64,000 nucleotides of DNA. It comes from Thermothielavioides terrestris NRRL 8126 (lineage: Eukaryota; Ascomycota; Sordariomycetes; Sordariales; Chaetomiaceae). The notes beneath the pieces were generated by a model that saw only the letters and a program-made list of their open reading frames with translations, searched no databases and was not told the DNA's origin. Location: positions 2,728,001 through 2,792,000 of the forward strand of contig NC_016458.1 of assembly GCF_000226115.1 (NCBI RefSeq), written 5' to 3'. Shown here piece after piece: positions 22,457-35,450 of this stretch (position 1 is the first letter of the stretch; every line of letters starts with the position of its first letter). A program made the position numbers and the translations under genes.

Positions 22457-23885
22457 CGTTGCGACTTAATTGGGCGAGGCGGGAGAATGTATTTGTTCCT
22501 GGAGAGGCTGTGTACCGTTTGGCAGGGAGCAGAGGGCAGCGAGATGGTGTGGTGTACTTTCGCTGCGCTGCGCCTTGTTCGCTCTCGACGTTCGTCCTTG
22601 TCCCTCGAGTGATCGGACAGTTGATGCAGAAACAAAAGACGGGACGATAGCGAGCGAACGGTTACGGGCAAAAAACGCTGTCGGAAAGTACGAGCGATGG
22701 CAGCGCGGGCACACACGGAAGCGAAAAGTTCGAGAGTTTTGACGTAAGCGCAAGGCAGGAACTGCAATTCGATTGATGGATCGGAGCGAGTAGCAGCAGG
22801 TAACCTCGAGAAGAGGTAAGAGCGGTCTGTATCCTTAGCCTACTCGCAAAATCTAAGGAACGTGAACAGGGGTATTGTGCGAGCCAGGAGCAAGGCAGTA
22901 AGGACAGATGAACAAGCAATAGGGACGAAAGGGAGACCGCCAAAACTGGAGAGAAATTGAATGCCGGAGATGAAGTCAGCATTGTTGGAGCGCGCCAGTT
23001 GAGCTGGCAACTCCACTAACATCCCAGGGGTCCACACGGCCCCCGAACGCTGGAGTGGCGCATCGTGCCGGGGTTGGCAGCCCGCTAACGCAGTAACTAA
23101 CTAATAACTAATTTAGCCCACGTTAGTTACTTGGATTGAAGAACGGGAAAGTGTCGGCGGGGCGGCCGCTGCAGGTCAAGGGCGGAACGGCCCACCGGTT
23201 TCTGCTGTATCACGATGCTTGCCTCTGGGCCGAAGCAACATGATATCTGTTGTGTAGTGTAAAGGTCTCTCGAAGTCTGGTGACGTGTTTTCACCTGGCG
23301 ATGGATCGTGCATGGTCATTCGTCACCCTTTGGTGGGTCAGAAAAAAAGGCTCGGTTCGGCTCCAAGTTTTTTTTCGGCGGATTCTCTACCCACTACTAT
23401 ACAGTACACTACCAAGGTGGGCAGGCACGCAGCACGCCGACAACGCATAAGCAAAGCATTGATCGACGCTGCCGACAGATTGACGACCCGGAGATCTGGA
23501 TCTCAGCGTGGGAAGAGCCAAACCCTGCGCTCGGCAGGAATTGCTCAGGTATCCGCACACTTTCAAAGTGTGTCGCTCGACGACTGACGCTCCAGGTTAC
23601 CTGAGCAGGTGGTAAAATGAACAGTACTCACTCCTGTCTTGTACATACACCACCATAGGTGGCGCGGAATCTCAGGTAATTAACCAAGTAACTGAGCACC
23701 TTGCAGTGATATGCTAGTGACACAGCACCGCGCACCTTGACAGCATCGTAACACTCGCTCTGCGGCCGATGCTCCCTAGACCGGATGAAGCCGCTCCGCA
23801 ACCACACCGTGCGTTTTCTAGGTATCATCAATTTGTGTGCGCGCGCTCCCTCTCGCCCACCCCATCCCTTCACATGCAAACCTGC
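22457..23885. other. Intergenic region upstream of rho3
   Basis: About 1.4 kb containing the rho3 promoter and the cwc25 3' end. It has an inverted repeat at 23093-23130 and a TGTAGTGTA motif at 23253-23261. No gene seen. Confidence 0.45.
23093..23130. repeat. Short inverted repeat GTAACTAAC / GTTAGTTAC
   Basis: Nine-base perfect arms at 23093-23101 and 23122-23130 with a 20-nt spacer rich in TAACTAA-type sequence. Possible hairpin or dyad binding site about 640 bp upstream of rho3; function unknown. Confidence 0.5.
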
Positions 23886-25292
23886 CTACCGCCTTCCCAC
23901 GCGATCTGCAACCTTCAGCTCTACCGCCCTGCTGTGAAGCTGATTCATGAAGCCCGCATCGCCGCCAAACCGCTTGTTGCGCTGCCGCGCCCGCTCCTCT
24001 GACTCTTCTGCTGCCCGTTCCTGCTCCGCGATGAGAGCCAGCCGTCGCTGGCGATCCTTTTCGAGATCAGCCGCTGCCTCCTGCATGGCTGCGAGCTTGC
24101 GGGCTCGCTCTTCCTGCTCGGCCTTCTCCCTCTCTGCATCGGCGACGCTGGAACGCCTATCGTGTTTTGGAGGCGCGTGGTCGCGGCGGTCGTCGTAGTT
24201 TCTCCGCGACTGATAGGAGTCGCCGTTACGGTAACCGTTGACGCCTTCCTTTTGCCGCCTTGATGGTTCGGACCGCTCCACAGAATAGTCCCTCTTCCTA
24301 CCGTAGTCACGGTCTGGGGATCTGGATCGATATCTCCGTCTCCGATCATCGCGATCCGGGGAGTACTCCTTCCTCCGCGGAGCCGGAGATAACGATCGGG
24401 AATCATCCCTCGACCGGTCATCTCTGTATCGGTCTTCACGGCTCCTGTCGCGCCTGTCATGCCTCTCGCCTCTCTCTTGCCTGTCCCGGCTGCTCCTCCG
24501 ATCGCGGCCCTCCCGTCGATCCCGCCTGTCCCGAGGATCCACGGACTCAGACCTATCCCGCCTCCGCTCTCGGGAATCTCTCCTCCGCCGCCTCCTATCC
24601 TCCTCATCCGAGTCGTATCTCCTGGGGCTTCTCGACCTGTCCCTCGAGTCGGACCTTCGCCGGCCGGAATGCCTCTCGCCATCTCGGTCGTCATCGTGAT
24701 GGCGGTGTGATCGGTGGTGAGAATGACGATGCTTGTGTCGCCGCTCTTCCTTGCGTTTCGCTCTGTCTGGTGTATCCTCAATACCCATGGACGCCAGAAG
24801 CTGTCGTCTCTTGATAGGATCGTTCATCATCGCCTCGTATGCCTCCTGCTCCTGCCGCTTGATCGCAAGCAATGGGTCCTCCCTGATCTTTGCCGCGACA
24901 TCCCGCGCGTTGGCGACGGCCGCAACCGGCGCTGCAGCGAAGGCGTCTTGGCTCGGCTGCTTCTGCAGCTTCTTGACCTCGTTGTCCTGGAGCAGCTTGT
25001 CGATCCGGCGCTTGCCAAGGAGGTAAGCTTCATTCTCAGCGGCATCGCCGGCCTGGCCATCAGTCGGACCAGAGTACATCCATTCTACCCTCTGCAGCCT
25101 GGGTTTCCCGCCAGCGGCTTCCAGCGCTTTTTGGATCTCTTCTTTCTTGCGCTCCTCCTCGATCTCCTGGAGGCGTTGCTGCAGCTTTTTGCGTTCCGCG
25201 AGCGCCTCGGCTTCTGCCTTTTGTGTCGCAGCGACATTCCCCGATCGTTGGGGATGCCAACTCTTCTTCATGTTCAGATCTCCGGAACCCAT
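23886..25292 (-). CDS. cwc25: Pre-mRNA splicing factor Cwc25
   Basis: A single frame of 468 aa. The N-terminus MGSGDLNMKKSWHPQRSGN is the conserved Cir_N/Cwc25 start, followed by a charged coiled-coil segment (QKAEAEALAERKKLQQRLQE) and the conserved core RVEWMYSG and YLLGKRRIDKLL. The middle and C-terminal parts are Arg/Asp/Ser-rich, with many RDRR and RSRS repeats, as in RS-type splicing factors. In yeast Cwc25 joins the spliceosome after Prp2 remodelling and promotes the first transesterification. The start agrees with the family. The gene reads away from csn2; the two start codons are about 500 bp apart, so they share a divergent promoter. Confidence 0.93.
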   Translation of the reverse strand: MGSGDLNMKKSWHPQRSGNVAATQKAEAEALAERKKLQQRLQEIEEERKKEEIQKALEAAGGKPRLQRVEWMYSGPTDGQAGDAAENEAYLLGKRRIDKLLQDNEVKKLQKQPSQDAFAAAPVAAVANARDVAAKIREDPLLAIKRQEQEAYEAMMNDPIKRRQLLASMGIEDTPDRAKRKEERRHKHRHSHHRSHRHHDDDRDGERHSGRRRSDSRDRSRSPRRYDSDEEDRRRRRRDSRERRRDRSESVDPRDRRDRREGRDRRSSRDRQERGERHDRRDRSREDRYRDDRSRDDSRSLSPAPRRKEYSPDRDDRRRRYRSRSPDRDYGRKRDYSVERSEPSRRQKEGVNGYRNGDSYQSRRNYDDRRDHAPPKHDRRSSVADAEREKAEQEERARKLAAMQEAAADLEKDRQRRLALIAEQERAAEESEERARQRNKRFGGDAGFMNQLHSRAVELKVADRVGRR

Positions 25293-25788
25293 CTTGGCGG
25301 TGTTGGTGCTGCCGGTGCAGCTCGTACTAAGTGCAAGAAGTAGAGCGCGCGCGCCAAGTAGCCTTCGTTCGTTTCGATATGTGCAATGCGACCGAATTTC
25401 CGGGGCGAAATGGTGTTGACGGGCGCAAGGTTGTTTGGTGCGCTTTTGGGCTCGACACGGTTGAGCAGTGATGGAAGCGCGAGTGGCGACTGGGCCCTTG
25501 ATGACCAGGTTTGCTTTCTGGTGGCAGGAGGCTGCAAGTGGGGCCCCTCCTCCTCCCGCTGCACTGAGCCAAACAATTGATAAGCCGCTAACTTTAGTGT
25601 AGTGTCCTTACCCCACACCAGTTTCTCCTCTTGGCTCAGCCTTATCGCTGCTGTCACTTGGTGCCTGCCTCGTTAACCTTGCAACCACTCACCACAACCA
25701 CATCGGCCGACCAAGAACCACTCATTTCTGCTCATTGCCAGTCCCTGGCACGACACAGCCATTACGCTCCCTAATAAACTGGGTCACC
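25293..25788. other. Divergent promoter region between cwc25 and csn2
   Basis: About 500 bp between two start codons. A TGTAGTGT motif core lies at about 25598-25605. No other element recognised. Confidence 0.45.
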
Positions 25789-27339
25789 ATGTCGGACGAC
25801 GATTTTATGCAGGCCTCGGATGAGGAGTACGACTTCGAATACGAAGATGAGGAGGAGGAGGACAACGGTGATGTCGACATCGAGAACAAGTACTACAATG
25901 CGAAGCAGACCAAGACATCCGACCCCGAGGAGGCAGTGGACGAGTTTCTAAGCATACCGGCGTTAGAGCCGGAGAAGGGCGAATGGGGCTTTAAGGCGCT
26001 GAAACAGGCCATCAAGCTGGAGTTCAAGCTGCAGCGCTACGAGAAGGTCGGTCCGCCCCGCGAGCTCGGCACAATCAACGACCCCCCAGATTCTAACCGG
26101 TTATAGGCTACCGAGCACTACCGAGAGCTTCTCACATATGTCAAGTCGGCCGTCACGCGAAACTATTCGGAGAAATCCATCGACAACATGCTAAACTTGA
26201 TCGAGAAAGGCGCGGACAACCCTGCTGCGGTGCAGTCCATCGAGCAATTCTACTCCCTCACCCTGCAGTGCTTCCAGAGCACCAACAATGAGCGGCTATG
26301 GCTCAAGACAAACATCAAGCTAGCCAGACTGCTCCTCGACCGAAAGGACTACCGTGCCGTTGCGCGAAAGCTCAGGGAACTCCATAAAGTGTGTCAGAGG
26401 GAGGACGGCACCGACGACCCGAGCAAAGGCACCTACTCGCTCGAGATTTACGCCCTCGAGATCCAGATGTACTCGGAGACGCGCAACAACAACCAACTCA
26501 AGGCGCTCTACCAAAAGGCGCTGAAAGTCCGCTCGGCCGTGCCGCACCCCAAGATCCAGGGCGTGATCCGCGAGTGCGGCGGCAAGATGCACATGAGCGA
26601 GGAGAACTGGACGGAGGCGCAGATCGACTTCTTCGAAGCCTTCCGCAACTACGACGAGGCCGGCGACCTGCGGCGCATCCAGGTGCTCAAGTACCTGCTG
26701 CTGGTCACCATGCTCATGAAGTCGGACATCAACCCGTTCGACAGCCAAGAGACCAAGCCGTACCAGAACGACCCGCGCATTGCAGCCATGACGGACCTCG
26801 TCTACGCCTACCAGCGCGACGATATCTATGCCTACGAGGACGTGCTCCAGAAGAACAAAGACCTGCTCGCCGACCCGTTCATCGCCGAGAACATCGACGA
26901 AGTGACGCGCAACATGCGCACCAAGGCCGTGCTGAAGCTGATCGCGCCCTACACGCGCATGCGACTGGCCTGGGTCGCCGAGCGCCTGCGCATCAGCGAG
27001 CTTGAGGCGCAGGACATCCTGAGCTACCTGATTGTCGACGGCCGCGTGCACGGCCGCATTGACGAGCACCGCGGCACCGTCGAGATCGAGTCGAGCGGGG
27101 ATGTGGAGCGCGCCAGGGCCATTGAGTGCATGGCCTCGGCCGTGGCGGATCTGTACACAGCGATCTTCAATCACGGCGATGGCTTCCGCACCGTCGACAT
27201 GGCTGCTGGCGGTTACTCGGAATCGATAGCCGATCTTGCTGGCGTGCATGAGGGGGCCCGGCCCGGCGCTGCTGGACGGACATCACGGTTGTTGCGTCGG
27301 AACCCGAGAAGAAATGCGGCGGCCATGGGGGCGCTCTGA
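25789..27339 (+). CDS. csn2: COP9 signalosome complex subunit 2
   Basis: Two exons, 25789-26046 and 26107-27339, encode 496 aa; the 60-nt intron is in phase 0 (GTCGGT donor, TATAG acceptor) and joining gives RYEK-ATEHYRELL. The N-terminus MSDDDFMQASDEEYDFEYED is the typical acidic CSN2 start. The central helical repeats (KTNIKLARLLLDRKDYRAV, SLEIYALEIQMYSETRNNNQ) and the C-terminal PCI domain (MRTKAVLKLIAPYTRMRLAW, SYLIVDGRVHGRIDE) are clear. CSN2 is a scaffold subunit of the signalosome, which removes NEDD8 from cullins and controls development and light responses in fungi. The last 60 residues or so after GDGFRT are Gly/Arg/Ala-rich and do not resemble the family, so the true C-terminus might use an unrecognised intron. 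Confidence 0.93.
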
Positions 27340-28569
27340 TAGCTCGGATGACGAATGTAGGGAAGGCACGTCGCCGACGTGTATCTATGAGCGACTAATG
27401 ATTAGACATGAATATTTGCATCCAGACGAGACCCCTTGACGCTGTGAATGGCGAGACCACCCCATGGTGGCACAAACACCGCCGGGAACACAGTGACCAT
27501 GGCGCCCTCCTCCCAAGATAGCCCACATCCCTGGAAGTGAGGAAGGCAGGGCCGGTGAGCGCAAGTCCGCGCACTGCCGATAGTGACTTTGATCTTGCAG
27601 CAATACCTCCTTGCCTCGTGCTCCTTGACCGAATCGGCCGTTGATTGAGCAGCTATGCCACCCGCAGACCGTTAGAGTCCTTGGGCCTGCGTTTTGAACG
27701 CAGCCTGGAAAGCAAGACATTTTATTCTTGACAGTTGAGTTCCGTACGACTGTTTTAAAACGTCTGAACTGCATTTCTCCAGAGATTCCTGAGGAACTGA
27801 CCCCATCGGTCGGCCTTCATAAAATCAGCCCTCGCCTCTCCGAGCACATGGCCCGTGGAAGTTCACGTTCCCATCCGCTAGCTTACGCTGGTCTGGATGT
27901 AGCATCTTTCCAAGGAGTGACTAAAACTGCCGAAGAAGGCGCACTCCGATGGATATGTATCGGTATCCTGCCGCTTCATGGACTCATCATTTGGCTCGCG
28001 GCTCCATGACGGAGATCGAATCCCTGTAGCACTGCGGACTCATCAAACACCGCTGGGTATCATGGGACCTGTTGGAGCCGTGGTTTGTCTATTGTGTACT
28101 CCGCACTCGGAGATTCTTACACACGAAGGGCCGCTGGGTCGCCAACACCATGTCTACTCGCGTCCTCGTCCCGCGAGGGAGGTCCTTGAGCCGACGACAT
28201 GCCAACCTCCACAGCCCGTCTGTGCAAGTGCCTGGATGCCGTCCACTTGTGCTCGCTGCAGGGATGAGAAACGAAATCCCTCAATGGAACCGCATCAAAC
28301 GGAAATCCCGAAATGCTGGCGCCCCGCCCTCAGGATCGCTGTGTAACCAAATGCATGGATGGTGTCACTGGCCGACATCCCAGGGTCTGTCGACCACAAC
28401 CCGGCTGAACAGAGCGCCGTTGGCCCCGACCAACGTCCATACGCAGAAACCATGTGTGCCTGGGCGTTGCAATTTTTCAGCGTGGAAGTGTGTCTCGTGT
28501 GTCTCGTGTGTGTGTGTGTGTGGTTCAGAGACAGGGGCCTTCAGTCTGTGTTTACCGAGGGGCGGTGAG
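27340..28569. other. Intergenic region downstream of csn2
   Basis: 1.2 kb without a supported gene. A GT microsatellite lies at about 28505-28523, just before the MITE copy; its 8-bp target duplication GCGGTGAG ends the stretch. Confidence 0.45.
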
Positions 28570-28960
28570 GGTCGTCGTTAAAGAGGTCCCGCCAAGACTA
28601 ATTTCGGAGACTGCCGCGTACAAGTAATTACAAATCGCCAAGGGTAAACGGGGCCGCTACGACTTCAAACATCAACAATGCAAAATCGTAAAGACTCGCA
28701 ACAACAATAACTTTACGATACCTCAACCAAATCGAAAAAGAAGAAAACGAGGATAACATATACCCTAACTATAACCCGTATCCTAACCTTAATCTAAATC
28801 CTAACTAGCGGGGGGCTAGCGTCGCCCCCCGTATCCCCGGCGAACTAACCTTTGGCGATAGTGCAAACCCCGTGGCGATCTTAGCGACGTACTGACGGTG
28901 TAAAAACATTGCCGACAATTGGCCGAAATTAGTCTTGGCGGGACCTCTTTAACGTCCACC
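28570..28960 (+). mobile_element. MITE copy 2
   Basis: 391 bp, bounded by GGTCGTCGTTAAAGAGG and its imperfect complement, with a perfect 8-bp target duplication GCGGTGAG at 28562-28569 and 28961-28968. Interior: degenerate CCCTAA array at about 28760-28807, then a hairpin GGGGGGCTAGCGTCGCCCCC. No coding capacity. Confidence 0.92.
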
Positions 28961-31900
28961 GCGGTGAGCCGGTGGTCTCGATCGTCTTGGACACAGCATG
29001 AGCATGCCGATTATGCACATCGCTACCCCGGCCAAGGTAGCATGGCAGATACGACGCCGCATGGACGTCAATCAACAACAACACCAAGCCGTTTGATCGG
29101 CGCACATGAAAAAAATAAAATTAAACAGCTGAAAATTGCCAGCCGAGGAAAGCCAGACCGGCACCGGTCCGCCCAGGAAACCAGCTTCACCCACACCTGA
29201 CGGATACAGCGCAATATGCAACTAGGGACGTCACCAGGGCCAGGCTCAGGAGCAGCAGAACCAGGACGAGGACCAGGATCGACCGATGCCAGAAGCCAGC
29301 GGCCGCTTTCTAATCTGTAACTAGTTTCACTGCGGCGGCGCCCAAGCACAGGACCGGTGACACGGCCGCTGCGAGACGGGAGCCCGCAGCTTCCGCAGAC
29401 GAAACAAGCCAATGCTCCGTCTTTGATGTCTGGGGGGTGAGAGGGGGGGCGGGGGGAGAAGCGCAGAACTACTGTGTATCGGCAGCACACACGGCCGAGG
29501 AGAAGGAGGACGCGCTCGGCCTGCCCTCGTCGCGCAAGGAATACCGAGGCAGGGAGGCAAGCTGCAAACAGATAGCGCCGCGCAGTCCCTGCTGGTTATT
29601 AACGACAGTCATATAACAGCGGGCGGGAGCGCGCAGATCACTGATCGTTGATGGTCGGGAGGAAGGAAGAAACAGTCGGGTCAGGATGCAATGACGGTCG
29701 ACAGCATCGCGGACGGGAAAGCTGGCTGGGATCTGCCCCTCGGGCCGGATGCATGTTTACACAGTCGTTAATGGCATGCACTGCTGATCGGTCCAATGGC
29801 TGCTTCCCGGCTCCTTTGCGGCTTCTTGCCGCCCGTGCTGGCCGCAGCGAAAGCGGCCGTCTTGTCCTGCCCGTGGCAGCCATTCCAAACCGTCTTGCAG
29901 GTCAAGACCGACAGTCCTTGGACGGGCCCAGGCAGTCCCTGTGTTGAGCGGGCTGGATTTCTGCGGACGGAACGCCAGTGATTTGCCTGCACGCCGAAAC
30001 CCGCTTCTGATTGAACCCGCTTCTGCTTCTCGGTCCGATCTGGCGCTCGATCCGGGGAAAGCTGCAACTGGCCCACGATGCCGCCAGTCTGATGAATCTG
30101 TGGAGAATCAGCTATCAAGGCCTTGTGCTGCGTGACGCCGGTGGGTTGCGACATAGGGCCCTGAATGCACGCGCGGGAAATAGGGAACCGTTCTCCGGAC
30201 GGAGTGTCGAGGTGAAATGGGCCCCGGCGAGAGTGGAGACGCAGCGGGCGCGACCGACTGCGGGCGGAGGTAGGTCCACCTCATGTTCGGGACCGGCCCG
30301 GCAGACAAGATGATCTCTTCCTCAAGGCCCCTTCGGATGTCTCTCCAGCATTCCGTCCATCCTCCCCTACCCACCTAACGGTCACAATAGTGGGCATGGT
30401 CGCCTAGGGCCAGTCGCAGATCCCGGAATGCCCAATCGATCTGCTGTATGCACCTCGAAAGTGATTGATCAGACCTCACCATGTTGCGCGGAAGTGGTTG
30501 CGATAAGGAGCGCACGTACGTACCTACCCATGGATACCAGGCGCTGATTTGTGAGCAGACGGGAAGCCACAGTGCCTGAAGAGTGGAGGAGAGTTGTGCA
30601 TGACGTGTTGCGCATCCGACGGGCAGGAAGATCATGTATGAAAGTAGACTGGCACGGAACAGGTGGTCGGGCTTGGACGGAGCAATAGAGGGTGCACTCC
30701 CCCAGCGAGATGGCCTGTGGGGATTTGGAGGTTGGGGACGCAGGAGGCGTTTGCAGCGATTTCTCCCGACTCCTGATGCACGCGGGACGACAGGCGAAGA
30801 TGTAATTGGACACCACCTCCTCAACTCAGGTTCCAGTTGTCGAGCATGTAAACAACCTGGCAGTTCAAGTACGTCGGCAGCTTGAAGATCGCAGGATGGA
30901 GCCCGGCATTTAGCGAGAAGCCAGGATGGAAAGACCGACCCAGACTCTGGTATTTCTGCTCCAGGTGGGTCCTGAAACGCATCTTCCGTGCCCAGGGCAT
31001 CCTCTCTGCGTTCACGCCCCGCGGGGCCTAGCCCTAACTCAGGTACACGGTGCCTAACTGTGGAGTGTAAACAACAGCGGCTCCAAGTTCGCGTTCGTCA
31101 CCTGAATTGAAGGACGACACTGGAGAGGAGCCAGAAGATGGCTAACGCTTGTTGAGAATGGATACACAGCAAATCCAAAATGGCAGGCTGTAACTCGGTC
31201 TCTCCCAAGACCATCCCTGGCCGCCAGAGCGACCCTCGGCTCGCGATCTCTACCTCCGTCCGAGTGTAGCTCATGTCGCATCAAACGAATGTGACCATCG
31301 CGAGCTCCCGTGCATTGGCCCGCAACAGAATGCCTGCCCACCCCGCTCCCGCCAATGCAGTCCTCGATGCTGCCCGCCCTCAAGGCCGCTCACACCAATC
31401 ACCCGCAGCACCCCAACGGCATTCTCGCGAGCCGTGGCGGCGCGGGGCACCACCATGACGAACGTGAACACGAATCGGATGGGACAACCGAACGGGTTGC
31501 CTCCGCCGTTCAGCCAACCCGCCGGTTTCCATCGTCAGCCCCAGGCCACCACGCGTGCTCGCGATGCTCACTATACTCACGATACTCACGAACCGCTGCT
31601 GTGGCTCGTTGTGTCAGGAAGCGGCGGAAGCACATGGTTGTCAACCGTACCATCATCGCGCACAGAAGCTGTTTGATATGAGTCGCTTTTTGTGTCTCAC
31701 CCTACTTGCAGTTCACTGGCCATCTAACTGCCCGGGCAAGTGCTGCGGCTGCCGGAGCCCGAGACGGCCCCAGTGGATTGGCTGCCCAGGCTGCATGGCG
31801 ACGTTTCTTCTGCCCTGCGGAAACCACGGAGCGTGCTTGAGCGGAGTCCATGGTACCTGACCTACCCATTTCTTGCTGAGACCGTCAGACAGTCAATCAG

Positions 31901-34900
31901 ACGCCTCAGGGATAACTAACTCTATCACAGGACACTAAGCCAAAGGCGCTCTCGCATGACCAAAGCCCGGCGGCTCACCTCCCCGACGATCAACCAGTCT
32001 TCACGCAAGGAGCTTTTTAGCGCCCGAGCTAGCTTCGGCAACAAGGACACAAGCGTGTGATAGAAGCTTAAAACATCAGCAAATCTACACTACACAGTGT
32101 ACACCCGACAAGCCATCAGCACCGATCCTCCGTGCCCAGTTAGGACATGGGACGGGGGGGAAACAAGGCGCGGTGGCGGCCCTCCTCGAAAGCCGAGCCC
32201 CACAGCAGCGTCCCATGAGCCCGGGACGGATCCAGGCCTTTCAGCCACCCGTCCGGGTTCTGCATCCTCCAACCCATGCTCCGCAGTCTCAACCGAGCAT
32301 TTCGTGGGGCTACGGATGACTTGGAACATTAAGGGCACCGCTTCGCCCAGAGAGCCTGGATGCCATGCTCTCTGTCTTGGCCAGACCAGCTGCTCGCTGC
32401 GATGGTTGTAGGTGCTGCTCTTGCTGCAAATTGCCCGGTGTCCCGGTCCAGTGTGGCTCCGAGACGGGCCGCCAGCGGTGTCATGGGCATCAAATCGCTT
32501 TCGCGCAACCGGGTCTCGCATTGACCAGGACACCCGGTTTCCAACAGCACTGTGACAACTTGCAGCGATGCTACCGTACGCATGATGACCCGGTTGAAGG
32601 CTACCCATCGCAAATAGCCCGACACTCTATCCCCTCAGCGCCGGCCTATAGTCGGGTACGGGGTAATATCCAGGCCCGAGCATGAGTTGATTGTTGGCTC
32701 CGAGCTGGCGAAGGGCGAGCCGATAACTACCTGCATCTGCCTGGGAGAGTGTTGCGTCAGGGCGGGTTACAACGATGGTGTGCGTTGCGCCGCTCCCACG
32801 CAACTGATCAGCTGCCCGCTGCGTTTTGTTCCTGAGGTGTGGAAGGAGGGTGTCAGCTTCCCATTCACACGAGTTACCACACCCACCACCAGCACCAAAG
32901 CATGAAAGGGCATGGGGGTTACGTACATCACACTGCTACAGTATGTTGCGTTGAAAGAAGGCAGATCTGGGGTTTCGCCGTCAGGGAACACACGGTCCTC
33001 CTGCGGTCTCGGTTCCCATGCTACGCTGTGCGAAGTTTAAACATGGCGCGCTAGGCCCGACCCAGAGGGGCTCCGTGGGACCTCCGGGGACCCAGTACGG
33101 AATTCCACACCGGATTTCGTCACCACTCCTGGCTCGGAGAGGACCTGCCGAAGAGGCTGGCCCGGCGCTGGATGTCAGCGTCGGGGACGGAGCGAAGTGG
33201 TAGGTTAGCTCTGAGGGGCCGGGATCTCAAGCGCTTCGAGGGCTATCGAGCTGAGGCGTCTCCTGCTGTTTACAAACGCTGGCCCCTCAACGAGACATGA
33301 CTCATCTGTAACGACCATCACCATGGTCCATCTTCCATGTTTCTGCCACAGTGTAGTTGGGATCACTGTCGATTTCCCTGTGGAGAGGACCAACCCGGCA
33401 GGCGTCCTCTCTCGCGGCGCAGGGGCCCGTTGGAGCTCTGGCCTTGGACAAACAGCAGCAAGGCGTGGCATCCTCCTCGTTAAGCCCACGCCTCCATTGA
33501 ATCCCTTTCCGCGGAGACCGCCCCTCCCCCTGTTGCTTTCCCCCAGAAAATGGAGACCTACAATGTGGGTCCGGCATGCCACAATACGACGCTATTACTC
33601 CGTAGTGTCGTGCACATCCTCTGGTGCACATTTTCCCCGTTGATGTTACCCACATGCTACCCCGCGAGCAAAACAGGAGGAGCGGGAGCCGGTTCAAGCT
33701 TCGCAGATAAGGGGTAGTTATGTGCCAACGGCTGGGCTGCTGAGGGAGGATTCGCCAAGAGCGGTGTTGTCGTACAGTGCTATGTACGGAGTATGTCGTG
33801 GAGTGAGTGCTGACGCGGATGATTCGGCAGGCAAACGAAGCCCCTGTCCCAACCTTCAGGACCCACCAAAGCAGGGGACGGGCGGGTTGTGGAGCCCAGG
33901 TTGAACGGAGGTTCGCGGAAACGGTCCAGTGGGTCACCGTCCGGCCCCCTGTGGTGTGCGGATCAGACATTGGCCAGTGCCCGTGGACGCACAGCATGAA
34001 TGCAGCACGCCAAGGATCAGGGGGGCCGGCCGATCGAGGAACAGGCTCAGGGATGACAGGAGAGCAGCATCACGGAATCACGAATCACGTACCGGGTGCC
34101 GCAAGGTTCCATCCAGCAAGCTCCGGCATGAGCCACCCAGCTCGCACCGGAGCTCAGACCGCCAGTCCCCTGTCTCGTTGTGTTGTGTCTGCCGGTTTCT
34201 TGTCGTCAACGGCAGGGCTCAATGTCTCTCATTTGGTCAAAGATTGGCGACCCCCGGGCCGGTGCGGTTTGGGACGGACCGGCAGGGGCAGAGAGAGGAA
34301 ACAGGGGTCCTTTCCCAAGCTTTTGCACGGAGCGGAGTGTCCACTCGTGTCGTGTCCTACACTACACAGTAGTTAATTTTTTTCTGTTTCCGACAGGGAA
34401 CGGTCGAGCTTCACATCGTGGAGTCGCCCCCACACAGCAGTCGAGGAAGGGACGGGACACTTGGAGGGGCAACCGGCAAGGTGGCATCCATGGGACACCC
34501 TCCCGCAGCATGGATGGCGTGGCAAGCGGTCCCGGCGACCGCTTCCTGCAACGACAGCCGCGAGTGTGTCCAAAGTAGATTGAACAGCGGTTTGGGCCCA
34601 GCAGCAGCAATAATCATGCATCCGGTTAGTGTCAGGTAGTTAGCTCTTGATATGCGTCTCCACTTGACCACAGGTGGGAGGCTCGCCTGCCTGCTGAATT
34701 CAACCAAACATCGCTCCAGGCTGCCACTATAACAGACTAACATCGCTCCTTCCTTCCGTGTCGCTTTTTCTATTTACTCGCCCAGCCCTGCTTGCCTCGA
34801 ACCTGCCCGGCGTCCCATCTTCTTCCCGTCTTCCCCTTCGTCCTTTCCGCCCTTCGCTGCCTGTGCGCTTCCGGCCTGCCATGCTTGTGTGGGTTCCGCC

Positions 34901-35450
34901 GTCCCAATCGGTCGTTGCCTCCCGTTGTTTTTGGTGTTTCCTGGTTCCTGGAGATCGATACCCATATCCGCGTTCTCTTTTCTAGTTGTTGGTGCCGCCG
35001 GCCGTGGCCCTGTGATTTCGCAGCCGGTTAGGGACATACAAAGAGCGGTATACAGTACATTCATAGTGTACAGCCGACTGGAGCTGGCGCAACCAATCTC
35101 CACTCTGGCTTCCAGGGGGCCAAGCAGCAGCAGCAGGCAGATAAAACAGGCGTCTCTTGTCCTGTTCGTTCGGCTTCGGCGTTTTGGCTGCGGTTCGCTG
35201 CTCGTTGGTGCTTCGGGCTGTTGTTGTTGGCGTTCCAGGCCGAAGGCGTCCCGCCGCTGCAAGCTACCCACTGCCCGTTGCTGCTGTTTCGGTGCGCACA
35301 CACTTTCCAAATACGCTTGCACTGGACCTGCCTGCGAAAAGGAAAAAAGCAACCTCCTTCAACACCGACCGACACGCTCGACGCTGCTGAATAGCCGGAC
35401 CGTTGACGCCCGGCTGCTGCTCCGCACTTCCAGGTTGCCGCTCTTCAGGC
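28961..35450. other. Gene-poor stretch of 6.5 kb
   Basis: Open frames here are short, overlap on both strands and show no domains; I find no gene I can support. It contains TACACTACA motifs at 32086-32094 and 34358-34366, TACTCCGTA at 33597-33605 and GTACGGAGTA at 33784-33793. The last kilobase is CT-rich and probably forms the leader and promoter of the otubain gene. Non-coding RNAs cannot be excluded. Confidence 0.4.

Noticed and set aside
28505..28523. GT microsatellite as part of MITE copy 2
   Set aside because: It lies outside the target duplication and is absent next to other copies.
34774..35352. A 192-codon minus-strand frame upstream of the otubain gene
   Set aside because: CT/GA-rich leader sequence; no family features and overlaps a longer plus-strand frame equally without features.
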